Shown here one piece after another: positions 10,866 through 22,328 of a stretch of 64,000 bases of DNA (position 1 is the first letter of the stretch; each line of letters opens with the position of its first letter). Position numbers and translations under genes: made by a program. A model generated the notes under the pieces. It was not told the DNA's origin. It searched no databases and saw nothing but the letters and a program-made list of their open reading frames with translations. Location of the stretch: contig CAUYUJ010000681.1 in the NCBI GenBank assembly GCA_963575745.1, positions 206,084 to 270,083 on the forward strand, written 5' to 3'. Origin of the DNA: Prorocentrum cordatum. Lineage: Eukaryota > Sar > Dinophyceae > Prorocentrales > Prorocentraceae.

Positions 10866-12640
10866 GTGGAGGCAAGGGAGGCAATCTGGCTCACCTGGGA
10901 CACGCTGCAGAGCGCAGATTCACCGCAAGCAGTTGGCACGGCGCGCGTGGAGCACCGTAAAGCACGCAGACACCTGGAACGCTTGAAGAAACGGGGTCGA
11001 TGTCGTTTTATCGCTGAGCTTTGCCAACAAGCACGGAAGGCCCATCGTGGCCAGGACATGCCCAGGATTTATTCCTTACTGCGCAAGGTGGGCGTGCACA
11101 TCTGGGGTCAAGCCACAGACTCATAGCCTGGACGACGTCGCGGCGTATGGCGGGAAACTTGGCAACGAGAAGTTCACGGCCCCCCAGGATACCCTCGCAA
11201 GGCTGTCACCAGCACGTCCGATTGCCATGTCCCTGGGCGACATCCCTGACGAGGGCGAGATCCTTGAGAACCTGGCCCTGCTTAAGGATTGCGCCCCAAG
11301 CCAGGATGATATCATCGCCCTGATGCTCCGTTGCTCCAGGCCGCTCTTCAAGGGCATGCTGGTGGGTTTCATCCAAAAGCTGTGAATCACACCCCCAGGG
11401 GACTGCGACCGCTCTTTGTTCGAGGTCGTCGGGCGCAGGCTTTACAAGAAGGGGGATCGAGGCGACATGGCCAACTATCGCACCATCTGGCTCATCACTG
11501 TCGTGATGAGGGTCATCGCTCGAGCAATGAGGGGTGTTCTCGGAGGCGGCCTTTGGTTTTCGCCCGCGTCGATCAGTGGCGGGGCCCATTTCTTGTGCCG
11601 TATTCTGTTGGGCGAGGCCATGAATTTGAAAACTATCCCCGAGGGCTTCTCGCCCCTGATTATCCTGCCGTTTGACATTTACAAGGCCTACCCCAAGAGT
11701 CCCCCCAGAACAACGGCGCCGACGCCGCCTTGACCAATGTCGGGGTGCCCGCCGCCTCGCCGGGTACGACCGGGAACCCGTGCACGCCGTCCGGGGCTCA
11801 GCTGTCTCGTGGTTCTAAGGAAGGTAGCCCGGATAGCCCTGTCAAACTTAACATACACCATGCAGCGACTACAGCAAATCTTCTTCAACGCGTCTATGGG
11901 GGGTGTCCGGGGGCTGGGGTGGAGGTGGGCATCCTACGGGAAACGCGCACTATCGGTCGGGCACGCCGCGCTCCCGCGGACGGACGTCGTGACCCCCAAG
12001 GCGTCGAAGTATGACGTATTCTCCGTCTCCTGTTCGCGGACGACACCACGAGCATCGCACGGGAGGGCGCGCACAGCGCGGTACAAGCACGGGAGGAAGA
12101 GGCATTGAAGGAATAGGGCGAGGACGCGCACCCGGGCAAGACGGAGCAGCTCACGGTGCACGGCCCGGCGCCGTCCCACAAGGTCAAGGCGCGGTGTCTG
12201 GGGGCTCAGTTATCTTGGGACGGGAAAGGCAAACCTGATTGTTCTCACCGGCTGGTGAAGGCCGCCCAGATCTGGCGCAAGCTCTGCCCACAGGTGCCTC
12301 GCCTTGGTCTCGCGCCGAAGCACGTGGGCGTCTTGTTGAAGAACACTGTTCAGATGTCCCTGACGTTCGGCCACGAAGCCCGGCACACATCTTGTAGAAT
12401 GTCGTCAAGTATCGCACGTTATTGAATAAAGTGGTCCGTGGAGCCATACACCAAAAAGTGCTACACATGAAGGATTACCGCGTTACCATGGCAGACCTGT
12501 ACAACAAATTGCACATGGGCGATATCGGCGCGGTCTTATATTGGCTCTGATTGGGGTGGGCCGGACACGTTGCTCGGCTGTCACCGTCGAGATGGGAACG
12601 GAAAGCTTTGCATCTCTTCTTGGTGTTTGAATCTCGTATC
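10866..12640 (+). pseudogene. Reverse transcriptase domain of the retrotransposon
   Basis: A basic pre-RT linker (HLERLKKRGRCRFIAELCQQ) leads to a segment ILENLALLKDCAPSQDDIIA that looks like the usual LINE pre-RT region. Motif 1/2-like text KKGDRGDMANYRTIWLI follows. Motif A is FDIYKAYPK (Asp at 11674-11676) and motif C is LFADDTTS (12030-12044, the catalytic Asp pair). The thumb continues as RCLGAQLSWDGKGKPDCSHR, and a C-terminal GWAGHVARLSPSRWERKAL matches the family ending. Reading requires several frame changes plus stops near 12114 and 12551, so it is dead. Confidence 0.85.
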
Positions 12641-13255
12641 CAGGGGGCTTATAACTCCAGTCGGGGCACGGTTCGTCGGCAACTCTGGCAGTCTGTACGT
12701 CGCATCATGTCTCTAGCGTATGTCTCTCGAAAATGTGGGAGGAGCGGTGGAAGGCAGCGCAGAGCAAACTTGTTTTGAATGCTCTCCGAAAGAAGGTCTT
12801 GAAAGCAGATCGAGCACAACAGCGCCAGCGCGAGTGGCACGCGAAGCACGCTCCGGGGAGATGGGCAGAACGGAAAGAAACACGCGCACGTGGGACGGTA
12901 AAGCCGATCTCGGGCATCGTTATCGACGATACGGGTCACGGGGAATGTCCTAATTATCATCATTGTTGGGTACGTAAAACGTTGCTCACGCATGTGCAGT
13001 AACGTGCCCAGCGTGCACCAGATGCCCGGGAGGTGTGGTTGCAACGACAGGGCACCCTTCTTCGGTTGCGGCTTCAACGTCGCCTTCCCCATGCTCTTCC
13101 TCCTGCGGCCCTCGCTGTAGAGGCCGCGACCCCGCGGGCCACGCCTGCGCTGGCAGCCTGGGTTCCTCCCAAAGCATCAGCCGTTCGTCGCTGGCTCCGG
13201 GGCGAGCGACCTGCCTCAATAACCCCCTCTTGGGCAACCGTGGCCGCCGCAGTCA

Positions 13256-13870
13256 ATGACCAGGGACGTCCGGGAGCACGGCGCTGGACTGGCAAGAAGA
13301 CGAGCACTTCGAAGGCCAAGGCCAACGCCGCGGCAACGGACAAGGCAAGAGCGTCACCACTGGATCGACAGACTACCCAGATCCCCTTCCGCACGTCTAC
13401 TGCTTGGGGGGTCTTCGACGAGTGGCTCGCCAACAATCCTACCCCTTCGCGCGTGGCCCCCCAGGGCTGCAACGGAAATTGCTCTATCTGCAAGCAGGCT
13501 GCAAAGTGAACTGTTCCATCGCAAAGCTCGACAGTGCAAGTTCTGCCATGACACGTTCGAGACCCAGGACAAAGCCAGGAATCACGCCAAGAGTTGTGAC
13601 AAGATGCCATGCAACATGAGGTTGGCGCGCGCGCATCATTCGCGCTGCGTACGATGCGGGGGTCGTAACGCGCATCCTTGTCCGCACTGTGGCACGTTAT
13701 TCGATAATGCTAATGGGTGTTCTGCACATGCACGCAAGGTTAAATGCCGTCGTCGTCTTCATCATATTCCTCTGTCTACTCATGCTTTCTATGCCAACTC
13801 ATCTGCTGACGCCATGCTCACTGGGCATTGCAAACGTGCCCATTTCTCGGCTGGCATCCCAGACATCTGA
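13256..13870 (+). pseudogene. C-terminal zinc-finger region of the retrotransposon
   Basis: An open frame contains a C-x2-C...H-x4-C finger (CKFCHDTFETQDKARNHAKSC without its flanks, from 13535) and a second finger (CPHCGTLFDNANGCSAHARK). Such Cys/His fingers after the RT are known in some non-LTR elements and may bind nucleic acid. The frame ends at 13870. It may instead belong to a separate cellular gene, but position and orientation fit the element. Confidence 0.55.
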
Positions 13871-13880
13871 ACCAGACGCA

Positions 13881-14846
13881 ATGAGCACGGTGCAAAATGC
13901 GATCGTGACGGCCCTCCGGGCCCGCGAGCAGGCGCCTGCTGCAGCTGCGCCGGCCGCTCGGGGCAAGTGCGGCGGCAAGGGCAAGGGCGCGCCCGTAGAG
14001 GTGATGCCCGTGCTCGCGCGCGAGCTCCTGCGCGCCAGGACCGACCTGGCCCAGCTGCTGAACACCAAGAGCGAGGTCCTCCTGGTGAAGGGCGCCCCGC
14101 GCGGCGCCTTGGTCCAGGGGGTGTCGGACTGGCGGTGCGAGCAGAAAAGGGCTAAAGACAAATCGGGCGAGGCAGGTGGCAAAAAGAGAGCCCGGACCGA
14201 CGGCGGAGGAGCCGGGGCCATGGGAGGCGCCCTGCCGCTCAAGAAGCTCTTCATGCACGGGGCGCGGCTCAACGAGGTGAAGGGCAGACGCGCGGCCATC
14301 GTGCAAACTCGCAGCTCGAAGCCCTCCCCAGTGGACCCGGGGCTGGCCATCTCGCAGGTGCAGAAAGCGATCGCGTCGTTCGAAGGGATCCAGGGCTCGG
14401 AGATCGACATCGGCGTGGGGTCACTGCGCAGCAGGTTCAACTCGTACAAGTCCGGCAAGCCGTGGACATGGGAGCTCCAGTTAACGGAGTTCGCGCGCCA
14501 GGCTCTCATGAACAATTGGAAAGCGGTCGCGCAGCATTTCCACGACCCAGAGGCCAAGATTCTCATCGAGATGCGCAGGCAGTACCAGTGTGAGGCGGGG
14601 CAGCAACTGCGGGCGCACCTCAAGGCCCGTGGATATCGACATCTACACCGTCATACGTTTGGTCAATTTCAAATGATAGTCGATGGTTATCCGTGCTTCT
14701 TCAGATATCGTTGTGTTCATCTCTCGGGGATCTTGTCGTCCCCAGAGGCTGCAGAGGTGGTGGGGGCGTCTTCCAGGTCGGCGCTCGTGGAGCGAGTCGC
14801 CCAGCAGTTCCGTATTTCAGATTGCATAATTGCTGTTTCAATTTGA
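13881..14846 (+). CDS. Basic hypothetical protein following the retroelement
   Basis: The Met at 13881 (MSTVQNAIVTALRAREQAP) begins a frame with strong protein-like composition for about 250 codons. It opens with an Ala-rich segment, then a Gly/Lys linker (RGKCGGKGKGAP), an Arg/Lys-rich part (KDKSGEAGGKKRARTDGG) and a helical C-terminal region (ELQLTEFARQALMNNWKAVA). The last 65 codons (after about 14640) run into the 174-bp tandem array and are probably not coding. The frame is open upstream to 13689, but that part belongs to the zinc-finger region in another frame. The role is unknown; ORF1 of a following element or a host gene with a 3' exon are both possible. Confidence 0.45.
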   Translation: MSTVQNAIVTALRAREQAPAAAAPAARGKCGGKGKGAPVEVMPVLARELLRARTDLAQLLNTKSEVLLVKGAPRGALVQGVSDWRCEQKRAKDKSGEAGGKKRARTDGGGAGAMGGALPLKKLFMHGARLNEVKGRRAAIVQTRSSKPSPVDPGLAISQVQKAIASFEGIQGSEIDIGVGSLRSRFNSYKSGKPWTWELQLTEFARQALMNNWKAVAQHFHDPEAKILIEMRRQYQCEAGQQLRAHLKARGYRHLHRHTFGQFQMIVDGYPCFFRYRCVHLSGILSSPEAAEVVGASSRSALVERVAQQFRISDCIIAVSI

Positions 14847-15770
14847 GATGGGCGTCGATGGGAATTTTAGGCACCTGAACATCACCCTGCGTGCACCTCA
14901 GAGGCCTTGTTGGCGCTGGAGGCTACAACAATGGTGGTTTCCGTCTTCCAGATCGTCCCCCGCGGAGATGGTTGCCCAGCGGTGCCGCAATTCAGCTCGC
15001 AGGGACATTTTTCAAGTTTCGATGGGTGTCGATGGATATTTCTGAGCTGCTAGACATCGTGCTGTTCGCTCTGGCGGTCCTGTCCACGCCGCGGGGCGCG
15101 TGCATGGTGGTTCTCGTCGTCCAGATCGCCACCCGTGGAGATGGTCGCCCAGCGGTGCCGCAATTCAGCTCGCAGAGACAATCTTAATGTTTAGATGGGC
15201 GTCGATGGATATGTTGGGCTGCTAGACATCATGTCGTTCGCTCTGGAGATTCTGTCGACGCCACAGGGCGTGTGCATGTTGCACGGTGGTTCTCGCAATC
15301 TGGATCGTCTCGCGTGGATATTATTGCCTGGCGGCGCCGCAATTCAGCTCGCAGAGACATTCTTCAATCTTAGATGGGTGTCGATGGATATTTTGAGCTG
15401 CTAGACATCATGCCGTTCGCTCTGGGGGTCCTGTCGACGCCACAGGGCGTGTGCATTGTGGTTCTCGTCGCCCAGATCGTCACCAGTGGAGATGGTCGCC
15501 CAGCGGTGCCGCAATTCAGCTCGCAGAGACATTCTTCATTTCCAGATGGGTGTCGATGGACACTTTGGGCTGTTAGACATCATGCTGCTCCCTCTGGGGG
15601 TCGCGTCGGCGCCGCAGGGCGTGCACGTGGTGCTTTTCGTCTTCCAGATCGTCCACTGCGGAGATGGTCGCCCGGCGGCGCATCGATTCACCTCGCAGAG
15701 ACATTCTTCCATTGTATATGGGTGTTGGTTGATACTTTCTCCGAGCTCTCCGTTCGTCATTCGCGCCCGC
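14670..15770 (+). repeat. Tandem repeat, about 174-bp unit, about 6 copies
   Basis: Unit starts marked by GATGGG(C/T)GTCGATGG occur at 14847, 15021, 15194, 15373 and 15545, with a diverged one near 15716 and a diverged unit before 14847. Periods are 174, 173, 179, 172 and 171. Each unit carries GCTGCTAGACATCATG and ends with CGCAATTCAGCTCGCAGAGA. Confidence 0.88.
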
Positions 15771-16019
15771 GGAGATGGCGGCGCGCATCATCCACGCCAT
15801 GGGGCGGGGCCCCCCGGCCACAGGAGCACCTCGTGCCGGCCGGGGGGCACCGCGAGCTGATGGGCGCGCCCAGGGAGCGGCGCGCCCGGGTCCGCCTCGA
15901 CGCGTGCCTCCGCCGGCGCCGAGGGCACCAGCGCGCACCCTCAGGCCCCCCGCACCCAGCGAGAGAATTTCTTGAGCGGGAGAGCGCGCGGTGAGAGGTG
16001 CGATGGTGAACATTGCGTG

Positions 16020-16660
16020 TGTGGGAAAGGCACGTGCGTGTCCTCTTCCAACGGCGACTGAATATGCACGTGTGCCTCCTTGTCTCGTTCGTGTTTCTGC
16101 CAGGTGTGTAGCTCGCGCTGTTCTTTGGAGGCGCGTGCGTCTTCTTCCACCTGCAACTTGTTTCCCACGTGCGCCTCTTTTCCTCATTTGTGCGTCTCTC
16201 AGATGTGACCTCCGCGATATTCTTCTGGTACGTGAGCGTCGTCTGGATGGTTATCTTGCACGCGCGCGCGGAGCTGCGACATGCCCGAGGCGGTGGGGAA
16301 GGAAACGGATGCGACGCAGCGTGTGCGCCGCCAGAAACAAAAGGGTTCAGCTGGACCTCTCCCCGCTCATCCTCCCAAGTGTGAACTCCACGGGGATGCT
16401 CCTCTGATTCGTGTGCGTGCTCTTCCACCTGTGCCTCTTTTTCCACGTGTGCCTACTAATCTCGCTCGTGTGCCTCCCAGACGCGTGCTTCGCGGTGATC
16501 ATCTAGGGCGCGCGCGCGTCCTCTTGCACCTGTGCCTCGGGGTCCACGCGTGCCTTCCTATCTCGTTCGTGGACCTCTCAGATGTAAACGTCGCGTTGTT
16601 ATTTCGGGTGCGCATCGTGTTCCAAGTTTGTCTTGTCCTCCCAAGTCGCGACGTGAGTTA
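16020..16660 (+). repeat. Degenerate tandem repeat, about 100-bp unit
   Basis: The word TCTTCCACCTGTGCCTC or variants recurs at 16044, 16143, 16254, 16421 and 16522, followed in each by a CACGTGTGCCTCC-like segment and a TCTCGTTCGTGTG segment. Divergence is much higher than in the neighbouring 174-bp array. Confidence 0.65.
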
Positions 16661-16698
16661 ATGAGAGCGCCAGTGATCACCGAGCAACCTCACATTCC

Positions 16699-18028
16699 TC
16701 ATGGCAGCAAACGCAGCTCCAAAGTGAGATCGCCACTCTCGAAAACACACCCGCTGCCCAAAAGCAACTGCTCAATTTCATTCATCCCTGCAGCTTGAAT
16801 AATGACCAGCAGGCCAGTCAGAGAAGCGCGGCACTGCGCCTGCGACTTACACAGAAAGCCCAGCAACAGCAGCGAACTGGAATGAGATCGACCTCCCAGC
16901 GCCTCACAACATGCACGGGCAACCATGGCCATGCGCTTGGAGACTACCCGAAAGCACGGGCCACATTAAAACAAGCGGGGAAAACAGAAACACCCCAAAT
17001 CTGGAACCAGCCAAACCAAATGAATGACTGCAGCGACAAAACCCCATCAAACATTATATGATCGACGGGCGGGTGGGAACAAAAGCGCCTTCTCATGTAT
17101 TTCGCATCTGAAACGCCGAATGTGATGTGGCGCGATGCTCACTTAAAAAAGGCGCGGCCGCGTCTTGTTGAAGTGGAGAGCCAACTCATACAGGCGGCAC
17201 CATCCATCTGACCGCTGCCGAGGACTGCTGCTTGAGAACTTCGCGCACACCACAGACATCAACATCGCTGCCGCGTTGAAGTTGGCATGCTGCTGAAGAA
17301 CAGCTGGCGGATCTCCGTCATCTGGCCACAGCTGAGCTCTAGTGCTGCTACGAAGGAGCTCGTCCAGGATCTGCTTGACGCTGCTGTCCTTCGCGAACTC
17401 ATTGGAAATCGCGCACGTCCCAGCGCATTCCCCCAGATGCCGCAATCTGACGGGCTCTCGCTGGGTAGCAATCAGTGTAGCTGAAACCTCCTTCGAACCC
17501 ATGTTTGCGAGGCTGCTGAGAGCGCATGCGCGAGCTCACGACCAACCCCATTCCGCCGTGAAAAAAGATTCGGCCTGTTCAGCGTCGCTGCTGTGCACAC
17601 TTTGACCAGATTGAACACGCCGTCCCTCCACACGAACTGAGCTTGATCAATCGGGCCGCCTGAACTAACCCTCGCAACCAAGCCGTGGCCATCTTGAAGA
17701 TGACGAACCGGTTCGTCTGGCCCATGACGACATGCTTTCAGACGACATCTAAGCACCTGTCCCATCGATGTCACGTGCACTTGCGTCCCCCCCCGCTCTA
17801 ATGAGGTCCGCACGACGACTGATTCAAATCGACATGGCGTGAGGAAGCTGTCCAACAACAGCTTCGAACGCCATTCAATCGCACGCGAGCTTCCTCTCGA
17901 CATTGTAAGGCAAATGCCCCGTGTACTTCATCAACAGCGACCCCGAGTATTCCCAACACGGCGCCGGTGGGCAAATGCATGCGATGATAATCACGGCCAG
18001 AGTCTAAACTAAGCTCCCATCCTCGCAC
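16699..18028 (-). other. Possible multi-exon or decayed gene, minus strand
   Basis: Minus-strand frames at 16699-16932, 17143-17502, 17472-17903 and 17798-18028 each hold a protein-like stretch, for example KQILDELLRSSTRAQLWPDD, VLRCRLKACRHGPDEPVRHL and LPTGAVLGILGVAVDEVHGA. They overlap slightly in different frames, as expected for exons with short introns or for frameshift decay. No motif was recognised. Confidence 0.25.
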
Positions 18029-18599
18029 AGCTGAAACGCATCCCTGGCTTGCGTACTCACTCCGAACTGCCTCAGACTGGGCCCTGCGGGTCGCTCCAGC
18101 ATGCTAGTCTCCATGTCCGAGGCCTCCCATGCTCGTACCACGTGAGCTGGGCCTCCCACTGTATCGCAAAAACCCGAGCGAGCACTGAAACCACTTATAC
18201 TGCCACCGAGATACTAGTTAACGCACTTTGCCCCTCTTCGTCGCCACGAAAGGCTGAAACCCATTCTCCAGCCCAGCAGGCCTGCACTTGGGCCGCCGCT
18301 CATGGACTGGGCGCGCAGCGGACCGTTCTGCTCGCCGTCATCGCCGACGCTGCCAACGCATTCTTCGTTCTTCGCTGTTTGTCTGCCGTCGCCGGTTTGG
18401 CTCGAGCGGGCCACAGGCACCCCGCCGCCTTGGGCGATCGCCTAGTGCCCGAGCATTTTCGGCGCGGCCGCGCCTGCCCAAGCGCCACGTGCCTGCGAGA
18501 GGCGTGTTCAGCGAGCAACCGAACCAAACTCTACGGGCCACTCGAGCCAGATGTGCTTGAGGGGAGGGGCTGGGGGGCATGGCCACAAAGGGCTTGACA

Positions 18600-19400
18600 A
18601 CTCTTTTACAGTCGACTTGCGAGGATCAGGCTACACAACTTGAGGCGTGCCTAAGAAAAAGAAGCGAATCAAACAGATCGAGGCAAACCCAGGGATTCCC
18701 AAATACATCTGGAACAGTTCGCGGAAGCTCCAACGCGTGCCGAGGGACAGCAGAGGTCGTTAAGTCATTATCGTCAAGAAGAGGAGGGAGGGAGGGAGAG
18801 AGGTAACGGGGAACGACAGGGAGAGACTGGCCCGGGGGAAAACGTGCGGGGCGGAGTGTCGACCTCCAATCGGCGATACGTTGCCAACAAATCGGCGGCA
18901 TGCCCCCGAGGTAGCGAGACCGCACGCTCATGAGACATCAAACCCCGGTCGGCGATCGAGGGGGCGATTTGGAGGTCGTCGTGCTACCCCCTGATCCGAC
19001 CCCCCCCACGGTCATAACCTTTTCCTCCGCGTGTCGCTGCGTCGGTCCCTGCGACACGCCATGTCCTGCAAGCGGATAGCGTGTCGCTCCGCTCCACGGG
19101 GCGGGGGGCTCGGGAGAGGCTCGGGACGGTGACGCCTGGAGACCAGGACGTGCTCAGCGTCTCGCGCCAAGAAAATGGTGGGCCAGAACCAACGGCGAGA
19201 TGCGCTGAGCAAACGTTGTTGTCCGTACAATCATCGCGCTACCATGAGGAGCGCCGAATCAGTAACAAAAGGCTTTTCTGCCCACGGTGAGCCTCGGCCA
19301 CGAAGCGGTCCTCCGACCGACATGTAAGGAATGGCCATAAAACTAGAGCCCCCCCTGGGAGAAAAGTTAAAGGCCTCCTGAATGGGGTCGGAGTAGATGT
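18600..19400. other. Anonymous sequence
   Basis: No coherent frame or period was seen. A short GGGAGGGAGGGAGAGAGG run lies near 18783. Confidence 0.4.
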
Positions 19401-19407
19401 GGTCGAA

Positions 19408-19539
19408 GGATCGCGCCGCATCGCCGATGCTTCGGAGATGCATCGGCGACGTCAGCGATGCACAGGCGCCGTCGGCGTGGAGAGAATCGGGCTACACATC
19501 GAGCCGCATCCCCGATGCATCGGCGATGTGGCGCGATCC
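19408..19539. repeat. Inverted repeat, 23-bp arms
   Basis: The arms at 19408-19430 and 19517-19539 are reverse complements at 22 of 23 positions (core CATCGCCGATGC, outer GGATCGCGCC). The 86-base spacer contains further GATGCATCGGCGA copies. Confidence 0.8.
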
Positions 19540-19849
19540 TCCGTCCTCATTTGTTCGGACCCCAACTGGGAAGCCTAGAAACGTGGTCCTCATCTCAGTG
19601 TCTTGACTGTACCGCTGCCCCTGAATTGTGTTGCATCTGTGGGGGACCTTGTCTGTCCCGTCGCGCCGCGATCCGCGTCGAATCCGTGTCGAAGCCATGT
19701 CGAACGCGTCGAATCCGCGTCGGGTCCACGCCGATGCCACGCAGAATCCGAGCCGACCACGCGTCGAAGATCGGCAAAAACAGAGAGACTCACGGGACAG
19801 ACGAGGCCCTTCACAGATGCAACGTCACCTGAGGGATCGCACGGGCGGC

Positions 19850-20620
19850 CATCGGCGGCGAGCGAGGAGGGGAAGTGGGAAGGAGAAGGCCTTCTCGCAA
19901 GGCGGCGGGACTTCGCAGAAGCCCTCGCGCCTTCTGAGAGGTGTTTCGCGCCTTCGGGGAACGGCTTCGAAAACTTCTCAGAAGGCCGGGGGGACTTCCC
20001 CCCCCCTCCTCCCTCGAGCCTGCCCCCTCCCCGCTTTTTTCTCGCGACGTCGACCCCCAGAGGTCTGGACCCCTTCCCCCGGACCAGCTCCTCATCCCGA
20101 GCCGTGCTTTGACGCTCCCGAGGCAGAGCCTTCCGAGAAGGCCTGCCCCCATCCCCGCTCCCCCCCCCCCTCGCTCGCCGACGCGGCCAGGCGCGGGGGC
20201 CAGCGCCAGCCGGCGGCGGGCGACCCCCCCCCCCCCTTCCGCGGCGGGTGGTCGGGGGCCCGCCGTGGCCCTCGTCCGCCCCGCGGAGTCCCGGCCTCGG
20301 CGTGCGCGCGCGCGGGGGGGGGGGGGTGAAGGGCGGGGGCCAGCCGAGGTGCAGCCAGCCTGCCTGCCATGCGCGTTTTCTCAGTCGGCGTTTCGACATG
20401 GAGCGAAGAGGGGGGGGGGAGGGGGGGGGGCTCTGGCCCTGGACCTCTGCTTCGTGCGACTGCTTGCAGCAGTGTGTTCAGTATGGGGGAGGCTGCACCT
20501 GCTCGAAACAAGCGCCAGAAGCAGCCAAGATCTACTCCATGCGGGGGGGGGGGGAGGGGGGGTGCGAGGGCCCGCGCCGATCGGCAAAACGATGAATAAA
20601 AAACGCTCACGTGACACCCT
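19850..20620. other. G/C-homopolymer-rich sequence without a gene
   Basis: Runs of 8-12 G or C (for example near 20160, 20225, 20310, 20410 and 20545) and AAGGC/CTTCTGAGA words. Overlapping Pro/Arg/Gly-rich frames are compositional. A CTTC(T/C)GAGA(C/A)GGCCTGCCCCC segment near 20128 also occurs near 7553, so part of it is a dispersed repeat. Confidence 0.45.
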
Positions 20621-20649
20621 CAGGATCGGGGGTGGGCACGACCCCATGT

Positions 20650-21385
20650 GGCAGAACGCCCTGTAGTCAGAGCTGCCAGTGGCACTCCACGCGCGCACGG
20701 CTCCGCATTCCGTAGTTGTTGTTAAAGTCCGACTTCAAATGGAACTTCAACAGCCCCTACTACTTTAAGACATGTTCGATGCTTCCGCATGCAGCGTACA
20801 TCCATCATTATAGCTCCCCCACCTTCACAGGAAGTTATGCCATGCATGGGGGCACAATCTTCTCTTACCCAGATCTCTCGCCCGATGTTTTTCGCCAGCG
20901 ACTCGCACAAGGCGCCTTACCATCTCCAGCTCAGGCGGCACATGGCCGTCGAACATCGTTGATCGAAGGTCGAACAATAAATATCGAAGATCAGGGTCTG
21001 GGCAACCACACTGACAACGACGACAAACAAGTACCGTCCGCAAGCCGACTGAAGCCTCTGGACCCCCAAGAGGTCCCCCCGCTCAGACTTCTGCCCCCCA
21101 CCGACTCTTCCCGAGGCCCTCCGAGGTTAAGGTTAACACGAACAAGCATTCGAAACCTCGATCTCCGGACGAGGCCTGGGCCACGACGGCGACGGCGCCC
21201 CCGCGGCCAAGAGGCCTGGGCAGCGTCGGCGAGGCGACGTGCTGCGCTCGGCGCCTGCTGTGGCCTCCGAGCTCTTTTGGGGGGCCTCGGGGCCACCCCC
21301 AAAAGGCTGGGGTCGGACAGAGCAGGACGGTCTCGCAGATGTCAGACGAAGCGAGGACGGGGACAAATTCAGTTGAGGATAAACT
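20650..21385. other. Anonymous sequence; one 223-codon frame of doubtful coding status
   Basis: A plus-strand frame (20716-21387) has a normal-looking first 60 codons, then Arg/Pro/Leu-rich text derived from CCCAAGAGG-like sequence. No motif was seen. I do not call it a gene. Confidence 0.3.
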
Positions 21386-21387
21386 GA

Positions 21388-21515
21388 TAATCTCTGAGAT
21401 CTGGCGGCTCTGGAGGAAGTCTCGGGCGTCGCGGCCGTCTCAGAGCGATCAACGCAATCCAGAACGCTCTGGAACGGTTTTACCCTCGTCCTAGCCCAGT
21501 CCGAAGATGGGAGCC
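21388..21515 (+). repeat. Dispersed repeat, copy 1
   Basis: It shares with 27190-27330 the ordered words ATCT(C/G)TGAGA, TGGCGG(C/T)TCTGGAGGA, GCGGCCG, GAACGCTCTG(G/C)AACG and CTGGTCCTGG-like text. Same orientation in both. Confidence 0.55.
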
Positions 21516-21856
21516 CCTTGGGGGCCAGGGCCATGGCGAGAGCACCTGCCTGAAGAAAAAAGTAAGCGCACACCGAACGGGAGCGTTTGTTTTGTGGGAG
21601 GGCCCGGATTTCGGCGGCGAGAAGGAGCACCTGTCCTCAGTGAAAGGCGATGGCTCGAGCGGGAGCGTTGCTGACTTCTCATTTCCTGGATGATTGTTGT
21701 TAATCCCCCCTCCGGTGCACATGGGTTTTTCCCAACCCTTGTGGTGTTGGGTCCTCGTTTTGAAGAGACAGCGCCCCGCGTTCTCCTCCCGCCTCCTCCC
21801 TCCCACCTCCTCCCTCCTCCCATCCATGCCCCTGCCCTCCGCATGGCTGTGTATCG

Positions 21857-22328
21857 GCGCACCCAGTGCAACGCTTCGTGGCCCCGTCGGGAATTCCACC
21901 CCAGGCGCCAGCGGCAGGGTCCACATGGCGGCGCCGCCTCGGTTTGGCGCACCCCATCACACGGTTCGTGGACCCATAGGGAGCTCCACCGAAGCCTCCA
22001 GCGGCAGCCGCCCTATTTTGGCGCACCCCTCACACGGTTCGTGGCCCCATAGGGAGCTCCACCGAAGGCCCCGCTGGCAGGGTCCACAAGGCGGCGCCGC
22101 CCCATTTGGGCGCACATCATCACACGGTTCGTGGCTCCATAAGGAGATCCACCGAAGGCACCAGTGGCAGGGTCCACATGGCGGCGGCGCCCGCAACACC
22201 ATTTGGGCGCACCCCTTCCACCGTTCGTGGCCTCGTAGGGAGCTCCACCGAAGGCCCCAGTGGCAGGGTCCACAAAGCGGCGCCACGCCATGTGGGTGCA
22301 CCCCTCACACGGTTCGTGGCCCCGTCAC
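21857..22328 (+). repeat. Tandem repeat, 75-98-bp unit, about 6 copies
   Basis: Each unit begins CACACGGTTCGTGGCCCC, then AGGGAGCTCCACCGAAGG, then GTGGCAGGGTCCACA and a GGCGGCGCC segment. Starts are near 21872, 21957, 22032, 22121, 22210 and 22308. The array ends where retroelement sequence begins. Confidence 0.88.

Larger units (their letters stand above)
9112..13870 (+). mobile_element. Degenerate non-LTR retrotransposon (EEP, RNase H, RT, zinc fingers)
   Basis: The ordered domains of a LINE-type polyprotein can be followed on the plus strand through several frame switches. They are an EEP (APE-type) endonuclease (9112-9760), RNase H (10230-10610), a basic linker (10866-11120), RT with motif A FDIYKAYPK and motif C LFADD, an RT thumb/C-terminal region to about 12640, then Cys/His fingers (13535-13750). 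Frame changes near 9730, 10440 and 11390, between 11700 and 12030, and near 12100, plus in-frame stops, show it cannot encode one protein. The RNase H domain sits before the RT, not after it as in most RNase H-bearing non-LTR clades. Ends and target-site duplications were not identified. Confidence 0.85.
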
